DNA from: CALSMU01 sp965230225 | Lineage (GTDB): Bacteria > Bacteroidota > Bacteroidia > Flavobacteriales_D > Parvicellaceae | Length of the DNA: 64,000 nucleotides | NCBI GenBank assembly: GCA_965230225.1 | Contig: CBDDKM010000010.1 | Span: 1,103,747 to 1,167,746, forward strand | Reading direction: 5' to 3' | Part shown: positions 1 to 11,564 of the stretch, in pieces | How the letters are laid out: every line of letters begins with the position of its first letter | Position numbering within the stretch: the first letter of the stretch is position 1 | Made by a program: the position numbers and the translations under genes | The notes under the pieces: generated by a model | What the model was told of the DNA's origin: nothing | Databases searched by the model: none | Seen by the model: the letters and a program-made list of their open reading frames with translations, nothing else

Positions 1-1585
1 CCAATAGCCCAGCATATTCCTGCAAATTATTTTGATACTCCGCTGGCACATCTTGTGGATTCTTAGAAACCATTGCCAACATTTGTTGATTTAGATACTG
101 AGGTTGGAAGATGGTTTTATCATCTTCCGATTCCAACTCTAAAAAGCTTCCAGGTGCTGCAGCAAACAACAGAGACACCAATAATAAAAATCCAGTTGTG
201 CTAAAAAATACCACCTTGGAATTAAGTTCTTGTTTTAACCAAAAGAACTTAATTTTCTCCTTGTATTTATCTCTATTTGCGTATACATCTTTAAGCCATA
301 AAATAGCAACCAAAGGAAATGCCAGCTCCACAATTACCAGGATAATTGTTACCGCTCTAAAATTCTTATACACCGGTACGTGATCCCAGAATAAATTAGT
401 TAACCAACTTAGGTTTTTACCCCATGCCAACCCTATAGAAAGGATAGTCATAATAAGAATTGGCCACTTCAACTTACCAGTCCAAAATACCATTGCCAAT
501 AAGAATAGTAAACATACTACTGCTCCAATGTACACTGGGCCTGATGTGGAAGCCTGATTACCAAAGTAATCCTTTATTAATGGCGATGTTCGGTTAGAAT
601 AAAATTGATAATTTACGTTAAGTATTTGCTTCAACTCATCATTGCCTGGATTCTCCATAATATCCTTATTGGCCAACACAGGGTTAGAAGGCCCACCGTT
701 AATATTTGGAATAAGGAAACTCCAGGTTTCCGATTTACCATAACTCCACTGAAGCGCATAATCTTTCGACATCCCTTTTTCATCCTTCTTAGTGGTATCT
801 ATTGGAGTTAACTCACTTCCTCCTCTTTGGGTATAAGGTGAATACTCATAGGTCCCATATAAGTTCGGAACATTCGTGGAAATAGCTAATGCTACACCAA
901 TGGCCAATAACCCTGTCCTAACTAAAAGTGATTTGCCTTCACCTCTTTGAACAAATTTGATGGCTTCATATATGAATATGAAGAATAGTAATATGAAGAA
1001 ATAATAGGTTACCTGTGGGTGATTCGCATTAATTTGAAGCGAAAGAAAAAGCGTTGTAAGAGCTATTCCCAATAAGTATCGTTTTCTGAAGGTGAGTAAA
1101 AATCCTCCAAGCGCCGGAGCCATATACCCTACAGCTACCGCTTTGGAATTATGCCCTGCTCCCATAATAATAAAGAAGTAAGAGGAAAATCCATATGCGA
1201 GAGCTCCCACCAGAGCAAGCCAGGGATCTACTTTTAAGCACATAAGTAGGATATAAAATCCTACCATATACAGAAATAGGTAATTAACCGGATGTGGAAG
1301 ACCTAAAAATATTCCCTTCTGAATTTTAGCCACCAAATTAGAATCGTAAACTACCGAAATCTGAGTGGCAGGCATTCCTCCAAACATAGAATTGGTCCAT
1401 AGAGGCTCCTCACCATACTCAGCACGATGATTAAAAACTTCCTTAGACATCCCTTTATGCATGTCAATATCATGACTCGACACCCTGTACCCTTGCAATG
1501 CTGGATACATGTATATCATAGCCACAATTAAGAAAACACTTACTGCAACCGCGTGAGGTAATATTTTTTTCCAATCTAATTTCAT
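1..1585 (-). CDS. YfhO-family multi-spanning membrane protein (3' part outside window)
   Basis: An open frame runs on the minus strand from an ATG at 1585 to the window edge without a stop, so about 528 codons are visible and the C-terminus is missing. It opens with MKLDWKKILPHAVAVSVFL, a short basic stretch and a first membrane segment, and then shows many hydrophobic helices broken by soluble loops (for example the stretch rich in Asn, Gly and Pro around codon 290-310, NINGGPSNP). The pattern, including the early loop with SHDIDMHKGMSKE, fits the YfhO family of large bacterial membrane proteins, some of which help glycosylate cell-wall polymers in Gram-positives; in Bacteroidota the substrate is not known. 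It is followed by a DUF4834 gene upstream on the same strand. Family call is from overall pattern and is moderate. Confidence 0.65.
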   Translation of the reverse strand, partial: MKLDWKKILPHAVAVSVFLIVAMIYMYPALQGYRVSSHDIDMHKGMSKEVFNHRAEYGEEPLWTNSMFGGMPATQISVVYDSNLVAKIQKGIFLGLPHPVNYLFLYMVGFYILLMCLKVDPWLALVGALAYGFSSYFFIIMGAGHNSKAVAVGYMAPALGGFLLTFRKRYLLGIALTTLFLSLQINANHPQVTYYFFILLFFIFIYEAIKFVQRGEGKSLLVRTGLLAIGVALAISTNVPNLYGTYEYSPYTQRGGSELTPIDTTKKDEKGMSKDYALQWSYGKSETWSFLIPNINGGPSNPVLANKDIMENPGNDELKQILNVNYQFYSNRTSPLIKDYFGNQASTSGPVYIGAVVCLLFLLAMVFWTGKLKWPILIMTILSIGLAWGKNLSWLTNLFWDHVPVYKNFRAVTIILVIVELAFPLVAILWLKDVYANRDKYKEKIKFFWLKQELNSKVVFFSTTGFLLLVSLLFAAAPGSFLELESEDDKTIFQPQYLNQQMLAMVSKNPQDVPAEYQNNLQEYAGLL

Positions 1586-1611
1586 GGTAATCAATTTATA
1601 TCAATGGTGAA

Positions 1612-1845
1612 TTAATCTTTGATTTCCTCATAATCCACATACTCTTCGTTGTTTCTTCTCCTAATTTTCACCTTTTTCTCAGGACTTTTAGGAGCTTGGT
1701 TTGAAGCTTCAAACCGATTGTTCACCTTATTCAAAATCTTTTGACGAAGTAAACCGTTAAAAATCAGGATAACAACAAGAATAATTAAAAGCACCTCGTA
1801 TATACTTCCCATTCCTGCTGCAACTATTTCCCAATTTTGATTCAT
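1612..1845 (-). CDS. DUF4834 small membrane protein
   Basis: This 77-residue protein has one membrane segment (about residues 15-33, LLIILVVILIFNGLL) followed by a basic cytoplasmic tail that ends in RRRNNEEYVDYEEIKD. A single N-terminal helix plus a terminal EYVDYEEI-type motif is the hallmark of DUF4834, a family confined to Bacteroidota with no known function. The start codon lies directly at the end of the T-run of the carB terminator, so any transcript reading through from carB would place a hairpin right before the start. The gene is 27 bp upstream of the YfhO-like gene on the same strand and probably shares a transcript with it. Confidence 0.7.
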   Translation of the reverse strand: MNQNWEIVAAGMGSIYEVLLIILVVILIFNGLLRQKILNKVNNRFEASNQAPKSPEKKVKIRRRNNEEYVDYEEIKD

Positions 1846-1880
1846 AAAAAAATCCCTGCCTTCTTGCGAAAACAGGGATT
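1846..1880 (-). terminator. Intrinsic terminator downstream of carB
   Basis: AATCCCTG (1851-1858) and CAGGGATT (1873-1880) form an 8-bp stem around a 14-nt loop; on the minus strand the stem is followed by a run of T. It sits 15 bp after the carB stop. Confidence 0.8.
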
Positions 1881-1894
1881 AAATTTAATAATTA

Positions 1895-4772
1895 TTATTT
1901 ACTCAAATACAAGTTTCTTTCCGAGTATACTTTTCTGAAGAATGGATCGTTCAAGTCTTTGATGAACCTAATAGCTTCTCCAGTAGATTTCATCTCTGGC
2001 CCTAACTCTTTATTTACATTCGGGAACTTACCAAATGAGAATACCGGGATCTTAATTGCGTATCCCTCTTTTACCGGATTAAACTTGAAATCATTCAATT
2101 TTGCACCCATCATTACCTTAGCGGCATAGTTTACATACGGTTCCTGATAAGCTTTCGCTATGAAAGGGACTGTTCTTGATGCTCTAGGGTTTGCTTCGAT
2201 AATGTATACTACATCGTCTTTAATTGCAAACTGAATGTTGATTAACCCAACTGTTTCCAAAGCAACGGCAATTCTCTTGGTATGCTCTTCAATTTGTTGG
2301 ATAATGAAATCTCCAAGGTTGTAAGGAGGAAGAACCGCGTAAGAATCTCCTGAGTGAATTCCTGCAGGCTCAATGTGCTCCATGATTCCTACGATGTAAA
2401 CATCTCTCTCCATCACAAATGGCATCGGCTTCTGCCTCAATTGCACCTTCTAAGAAGTGATCGAGACAGAATTCTGGTTATCCTGGAATATCCTTGAGGA
2501 GATGTCAACCACGTGATTTTCCAAGTTCCTGCTTCGTTGATTACAATTTTCATGCTTTGAATCCTCCGAGAACATAGGAAGGTCTTAACAAGCAACGGAA
2601 ATCCGAGTTCCTTAGCTAGAGTTCCAGCGCTTTGTTCAGCATCTTCTGCACTACACCGAATTTCGGATAAGGAATGTTCAAGATCTCTCAGCTAGTAGTG
2701 TTGAAAAACGACCTCGATCTTCGGCAAGATCCAATGATTTGAAATCTTGTTCCGATGATCTTTGATACCGTGATCGTCTCCAGCTTCTCGGCTAAGCTTC
2801 AAGAGCTGTTTGGCCACCAAGCTGAACGATAACTCCTTCTGGCTTTTCGTGAAGGATAATATCGTAAATGTGTTCCCAGAAAACAGGTTCGAAATAGAGC
2901 TTATCAGCAACGTATCAAAATCTGTAGAAACCGTTTCCGGATTACAGTTGATCATGATGGTTTCGTAACCACTGCTCTTTGGCAGCTAAGTACGCCATGC
3001 ACACAGCAGTAATCAAACTCAATTCCTTGCCCAATTCGGTATTAGGACCTGAACCAAGAACTACAATCTTTCTTACTTGATCGGTTACTTCAGCTTTCGT
3101 TCTTCGTCTTCGAAAGTTGAATAATAATATGGCGTTTGAGCTGGGAATTCAGCGGCACACGTATCAACCAGCTTATAAACTCGTCTGGATATCCTAAACT
3201 CATTGGCGTCTTACTTGAAGACCTCACTCTCCCAACAATCTCAGGATGTGTGCAATCTGTCTATCAGCATAGCCCTTTCTGCTTTGCTTCGTAAAGCAAT
3301 GCTTTTGGAAGTTGATTCTAATTTGTGCGTTCCAATTTCTCTTCTCCAACTCTGATCAAGCTCGTTGATCTGGTCTCAAGAACCAAGATATCTATACGCG
3401 TAATCTCACGAATTCTACTTGAACGGAATTCCCAAGTTTGAATTGCATCATAAATGTGGAACAATCGATTCCAGCTTGCATGTTTCAAGGCTCTCTAGAT
3501 ATCTGGTCTTGATCTACTTAAGTTCTTTTCCATCCGCACCTAGTCCATTACGCTCCAATTTCCAGCGACTGACAAGCCTTTCTGCAATGCTTCTTGGAAC
3601 GTTCGGCCAATTCCCATCACCTCACCGACTGACTTCATCTGAAGACCAAGCTCTCTATCAGAACTCCTTGAACTTGTACTGAAGTTCCAACGAGGAATTT
3701 TTACGATTACATAATCCAAGGTAGGCTCAAAGTAAGCAGAAGTAGATTTGGTAATTTGATTCTTAAGTTCATCCAATGTATATCCTATCGCCAACTTGGC
3801 TGCAATTTTTGCAATCGGATATCCTGTTGCTTTAGAGGCAAGAGCAGATGACCTCGACACACGAGGGTTAATTTCAATTGCAATGATATCCTCATTTTCA
3901 TCATCACTTACTGCAAATTGAACATTACATCCTCCAGCGAAATCACCGATGGCACGCATCATTTTGATTGCCAGATCCCTCATCTTCTGGTAAGTTGAGT
4001 CACTCAGGGTCATTGCCGGTGCTACGGTGATAGAATCACCTGTATGAATTCCCATAGGATCCATATTTTCAATAGAACAGATAATTGTTACGTTATCGTT
4101 CTTATCTCGAAGTAATTCCAGCTCGTACTCTTTCCAACCAAGTACCGCTTTATCGATCATTACTTCATGGATTGGTGAAGCATGTAAACCTCTGGTTAAT
4201 AGCTTCTCAAAATCCTCTTCATTATGCACAAAAGCTGCTCCCGACCCACCTAAAGTAAACGATGGACGGATACACAATGGGAAGCCAAATTTTTGAGCAA
4301 TTTCTTTTCCCTGTAGGAAAGATTTTGCTGTATCCTGAGGTGCCATTGCAATATCGATGGAAGTCATCAAATCTCTGAATTTTTCTCTGTCTTCAGTGAT
4401 CTCAATCGCATCGATATCTACACCAATAATTCTAACTCCAAAGTCTTTCCAAATCCCCATTTCATCGCACTCGATACATAGGTTTAGTGCTGTTTGTCCT
4501 CCCATTGTTGGTAGTACAGCATCGATATTGTGCTTCTCCAATATCTCTATAATCGACTGAGGTTCAAGAGGTTTAAGATAAACATTATCTGCAACGACCT
4601 TATCGGTCATGATGGTTGCAGGGTTCGAGTTGATAAGGGTAACTTCAATTCCTTCTTCTCTTAGCGATCTTGCTGCTTGAGATCCGGAATAATCAAATTC
4701 ACAGGCTTGTCCAATTACAATTGGTCCACTTCCAATTATCAGAATCGTTCTTATTGAGTTATCTTTTGGCAT
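1895..4772 (-). pseudogene. carB: carB, carbamoyl-phosphate synthase large subunit, interrupted by many frameshifts
   Basis: CarB makes carbamoyl phosphate from bicarbonate, ammonia and two ATP for arginine and pyrimidine synthesis. The first part (3690-4772) is intact and shows the canonical opening IRTILIIGSGPIVIGQACEF and the first ATP-grasp domain; the last part (1895-about 2410) is intact with GIMEHIEPAGIHSGDSYAVL. Between about 2410 and 3690 the frame breaks every 10-50 bases, yet normal CarB sequence can be read by hopping frames (for example [15 protein letters not shown] at 2955, then YVLGG, QSMKIVINE). Nearly all faults are one extra base, with amino-acid identity otherwise kept. 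Total span matches a normal CarB of about 940-960 residues. I infer an uncorrected sequence patch rather than a true pseudogene, since carB is normally essential for growth without arginine and uracil. Confidence 0.85.
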
Positions 4773-4885
4773 ATTCTAGTTTTTATCCATTTAAAGATTT
4801 TCGCGAAGTTAATACAATGCGGTACTCTGAAGATAAAAGGTTCTCAAGAATTGTGATATTTTATCAACAGGCTCCATAAATAGAT

Positions 4886-4920
4886 AAAAAAAAAGCCTTT
4901 CATCGAATGATGAAAGGCTT
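4886..4920 (-). terminator. rRNA operon terminator
   Basis: AAGCCTTTCATC (4893-4904) and GATGAAAGGCTT (4909-4920) form a perfect 12-bp stem with loop GAAT; on the minus strand a run of nine T follows. It lies 10 bp after the 5S gene and ends the rrn transcript. Confidence 0.9.
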
Positions 4921-4930
4921 CTTAGAAAAA

Positions 4931-5040
<110 letters not shown>

Positions 5041-5064
5041 GCTTTAAATGCTTCAAATATTGTT

Positions 5065-5102
5065 CATGTTGAAAATAAATCAGATCTGTTTAAAATAAAT
5101 TG
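5065..5102 (-). other. 3' arm of the 23S processing stem
   Basis: CATGTTGAAAATAAAT (5065-5080) and GTTTAAAATAAATTG (5088-5102) are the reverse complements of two blocks upstream of 23S (8032-8047 and 7983-7997). The transcript flanks can therefore pair and bring both 23S ends together, as in the known RNase III processing stems of rRNA precursors. Confidence 0.75.
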
Positions 5103-5104
5103 CT

Positions 5105-7972
<2,868 letters not shown>

Positions 7973-7982
7973 AATAAGTAAA

Positions 7983-8047
7983 CAATTTATTTTAAACTTT
8001 ATTATTAATATTTGATATTAACTCTGATCTAATTTATTTTCAACATG
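7983..8047 (-). other. 5' arm of the 23S processing stem with boxA-like element
   Basis: Holds CAATTTATTTTAAAC (7983-7997) and ATTTATTTTCAACATG (8032-8047), complementary to the sequence after 23S. Just outside it, the minus strand reads AAGTTCTTTGACATGTTGAA, which repeats almost exactly the motif AAGTTCTTTGAATTATTGAA in the 16S leader; this resembles boxA antitermination signals of rRNA operons. Confidence 0.7.
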
Positions 8048-8077
8048 TCAAAGAACTTATACCCTGAAATGGGTTAG

Positions 8078-8154
<77 letters not shown>

Positions 8155-8161
8155 AAACTTG

Positions 8162-8235
8162 TAGTCCCTCGCAGATTTGAACTGCGGACCTCTACATTAT
8201 CAGTGTAGCGCTCTAACCAACTGAGCTAAGGGACT
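8162..8235 (-). tRNA. tRNA-Ile (anticodon GAT)
   Basis: Cloverleaf on the minus strand: acceptor AGTCCCT/AGGGACT, anticodon stem CTACA/TGTAG with loop CTGATAA (GAT), T loop TTCAAAT. CCA is not encoded. It is the first spacer tRNA after 16S; the Ile-Ala order is the usual one. Confidence 0.95.
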
Positions 8236-8299
8236 ATTTTGTCCAAAACTTCAGTTGCTCAAGCATACTGAGCTTTTGGGATAAGTTATATAAAGAAGG

Positions 8300-8322
8300 A
8301 AAGATTAAAAAGAAAACCAGCG
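8300..8322 (-). other. 3' arm of the 16S processing stem
   Basis: This 23-base block is the reverse complement of 9946-9968 in the 16S leader except for one position, which becomes a G-U wobble in the RNA. The two arms would clamp the 16S precursor for RNase III-type cleavage. Confidence 0.75.
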
Positions 8323-8356
8323 ACCGTTTAAAAACCGAAACAAATCCTCATTTCTC

Positions 8357-9885
<1,529 letters not shown>

Positions 9886-10010
9886 ATTATAATTTTAAGT
9901 TTTGTTTTAACTCGGATTTGACTTCGTTGTTGTTTAAAAACTTTACGCTAGTTTTCTTTTTAATCTTTACTTCAATAATTCAAAGAACTTAAGTGTTCAA
10001 ATATCGCTTT
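9886..10010 (-). other. 16S leader with 5' processing arm and boxA-like element
   Basis: The leader carries the 5' processing arm (9946-9968, complementary to 8300-8322) and, a little upstream, AAGTTCTTTGAATTATTGAA on the minus strand, which matches a motif in front of 23S. The repetition of this motif before both large rRNAs supports a boxA-type antitermination role. No open reading frame here looks real. Confidence 0.65.
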
Positions 10011-10022
10011 GAAAGCGGGCTG

Positions 10023-10052
10023 CAAATGTAAATGTAATTTTTAAACCTGCAA
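10023..10052 (-). promoter_or_regulatory. rrn promoter copy 1 (nearest 16S)
   Basis: Minus-strand TTG (10050-10052), 19-bp spacer, TACATTTG (10023-10030). This is a full match to the Bacteroidota sigma-70-type consensus TTG / TAnnTTTG. A GC-rich block follows at once toward 16S. Confidence 0.85.
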
Positions 10053-10139
10053 ACCTTTTTGACAAAATTTTTCAAAAAATATTTTTTCAAAACTCTCAAT
10101 TCAGAGATCGTTTTCTCTTGTTGTTTTTGAAAGCGGCTG

Positions 10140-10169
10140 CAAATGTAAATGTAATTTTTAAACCTGCAA
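10140..10169 (-). promoter_or_regulatory. rrn promoter copy 2
   Basis: Minus-strand TTG (10167-10169), 19 bp, TACATTTG (10140-10147). Discriminator is one G shorter than in copy 1. Confidence 0.83.
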
Positions 10170-10254
10170 AACTTTTTTAATTTTTTTTCAAAATTTTAAT
10201 TTCAAAGGATATGTAAAGAACGTTTTCTTTCCGCTTGTTTTTCGAAGCGGGCTG

Positions 10255-10284
10255 CAAATGTAAATCTAATTTTTAAACCTGCAA
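10255..10284 (-). promoter_or_regulatory. rrn promoter copy 3
   Basis: Minus-strand TTG (10282-10284), 19 bp, TACATTTG (10255-10262), GC-rich discriminator CAGCCCGCTT. Confidence 0.83.
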
Positions 10285-10370
10285 GCCTTTTTCAAATTTT
10301 CTTCAAAAAAACTCTTTCAAAACTAAATCGACTCTTTTGTCAATTCTTTCGTTGTTTCGAAAGCGGGCCG

Positions 10371-10400
10371 CAAATGTAAATCTAATTTTTAAACCTGCAA
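10371..10400 (-). promoter_or_regulatory. rrn promoter copy 4
   Basis: Minus-strand TTG (10398-10400), 19 bp, TACATTTG (10371-10378); discriminator reads CGGCCCGCTTTC, one base changed. Confidence 0.83.
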
Positions 10401-10482
10401 GCCTTTTTTATTTTTTTTCAAAATTTCTTTCAAAACCGAATTAACTCGTTTGTTAACCCTACTTGTTTTCGAAAGCGGGCTG

Positions 10483-10512
10483 CAAATGTAAATCTAATTT
10501 TTAAACCTGCAA
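10483..10512 (-). promoter_or_regulatory. rrn promoter copy 5
   Basis: Minus-strand TTG (10510-10512), 19 bp, TACATTTG (10483-10490), discriminator CAGCCCGCTTTC. Confidence 0.83.
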
Positions 10513-10595
10513 GCCTTTTTAAATTTTTCTCAAAAAACTTGAATTACTTCCACAAGACTTAAAGAACATTGCCTTGGTCATTTCCAAAGCGGCTG

Positions 10596-10625
10596 CAAAT
10601 GTATGCCCTTTTTATTCACTTGCAA
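10596..10625 (-). promoter_or_regulatory. rrn promoter copy 6 (farthest upstream, diverged)
   Basis: Minus-strand TTG (10623-10625), 19 bp, TACATTTG (10596-10603). The spacer sequence differs from the other copies at most positions, while both boxes, the exact 19-bp spacing and the CAGCCGCTTT discriminator are kept. Confidence 0.8.
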
Positions 10626-10832
10626 GTTTTAGACACAACTTTTTTCGAGTTAATTCCCGACTCTTTCATTAGACTATTACAGATCAGACATTTACAATCG
10701 AATATTTTTTTTCAAAAAAATGAATCAAATTGCGTTCAGAGCTGTTTTATGACCAACACTCCTAACTTACCTTTCTATCTTCACATTCATAAGAAGGTGA
10801 ATTTACCCCTTAAAAAAGATACTTTTTTCTCA

Positions 10833-11504
10833 TTAGGGAGTCGAATTTGAAACCTGAACCACCTTTCCATTTTGGAATTTATGGCCTTCCAAACTAAAAT
10901 TTAAGATATAATTTGCCATTTCTTCCGGCAAAATTGGCGCCTGATATCCTGGAAAAGCTTCTTCCAACATTTCAGTTTGCACCGCACCGAGCGCTAAACA
11001 ATTGAATGAAATAGACTCTTCTTTATATTCCTCTGCTAAACATTCTGTCAATATAGTCAGTGCTCCCTTTGAAGAGCTGTAGGCAGATAACCCAGGAAAT
11101 TTAACACTTCCTTGCACTCCTCCCATACTACTAATGTTTACCACATGACCATTTCCTTGTATTATTCTACTCAATAAATACTGAGTTAATAGGTATGGTC
11201 CCATGACATTTACTTGATAAGAATGCATTAATTCTTCTGCTAAGATTTCGGAGAAAGGTCTATTATATAGTATACCTGCATTGTTAATTAACACATGAAT
11301 TGAGTCAACATCTTCGAATAACTCATCTAATTCACTCTTATTAATATTGGACAAATCACAGCTTAACACTCTAACATTTTCATTATTTAACTCTATAAGA
11401 GGTTCAATATTCCTAGTTAAACAATATACCTTATGGTCTTCTGCCAACTGTTTTACTAACTCTAATCCTATCCCTCTGGAACATCCTGTTATAACTATAT
11501 TCAT
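10833..11504 (-). CDS. Short-chain dehydrogenase/reductase (SDR family)
   Basis: A classical SDR of 223 residues. It shows the Rossmann glycine motif TGCSRGIG at the N-terminus, the structural NNAG motif (VLINNAGILYN), the catalytic serine in NISSMGG and the catalytic pair in YSSSK, followed by a short C-terminal part. Such enzymes oxidise or reduce an alcohol/ketone with NAD(P); the substrate cannot be read from the sequence. I chose the ATG at 11504 (MNIVITG) because the Rossmann fold begins at once; an ATG at 11516 is possible, but the longer frame back to 11531 would run through the terminator of the upstream protease gene. The start is only 12 bp beyond the terminator T-run. Confidence 0.85.
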   Translation of the reverse strand: MNIVITGCSRGIGLELVKQLAEDHKVYCLTRNIEPLIELNNENVRVLSCDLSNINKSELDELFEDVDSIHVLINNAGILYNRPFSEILAEELMHSYQVNVMGPYLLTQYLLSRIIQGNGHVVNISSMGGVQGSVKFPGLSAYSSSKGALTILTECLAEEYKEESISFNCLALGAVQTEMLEEAFPGYQAPILPEEMANYILNFSLEGHKFQNGKVVQVSNSTP

Positions 11505-11516
11505 ATTTCTAAGCAT

Positions 11517-11545
11517 AAAAAAAGCCTTCAAGTTTTGAAGGCTTC
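11517..11545 (-). terminator. Terminator of the secreted protease gene
   Basis: AAGCCTTCAA (11522-11531) and TTGAAGGCTT (11535-11544) form a 10-bp stem with a 3-nt loop, followed on the minus strand by a run of T. It lies 20 bp after the protease stop and directly before the SDR start. Confidence 0.88.
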
Positions 11546-11564
11546 TATATTATATATGTACTAT

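Larger units (their letters stand above)
10011..10630 (-). repeat. Six imperfect tandem repeats of 112-117 bp forming an rrn promoter array
   Basis: Six copies of a unit follow each other at spacings of 117, 115, 116, 112 and 113 bp (measured at the -7 boxes). Each unit has a conserved core of about 45 bp, read on the minus strand as a TTGC-start block, 19 bp, TACATTTG, then a GC-rich CAGC(C)CGCTTT stretch, and a less conserved AT-rich part of about 70 bp. Copies 1-5 are very close in the core; copy 6 (farthest from 16S) has diverged everywhere except the two promoter boxes and their spacing. That pattern of selection marks the unit as a promoter. The stretch 10626-10832, up to the SDR gene, shows nothing I can name. 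Confidence 0.9.

Noticed and set aside
2692..2955. An 87-codon frame that could be a separate small gene
   Set aside because: It begins with the CarB motif [15 protein letters not shown] and loses sense after one frameshift; it is part of carB.
3419..3682. Plus-strand 87-codon frame
   Set aside because: Shadow of carB on the opposite strand in the damaged patch.
1895..4772. Reading carB as a genuine decaying pseudogene
   Set aside because: The faults are almost all single-base insertions confined to one 1.3-kb patch with flawless flanks, which points to sequence error; kept as possible, not preferred.
10011..10630. Possible CRISPR array
   Set aside because: The spacing of repeats is regular, but the unit is 112-117 bp with a 45-bp core, the parts between are related AT-rich sequence and no cas genes are near. 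The promoter reading explains it.
10569..10850. A 93-codon frame on the plus strand over the last promoter copy
   Set aside because: It overlaps the promoter repeat and the SDR gene end on the other strand, and its composition is low-complexity; not a gene.
11505..11531. Longer SDR start at 11531
   Set aside because: The extra codons are the terminator hairpin and T-run of the upstream gene.
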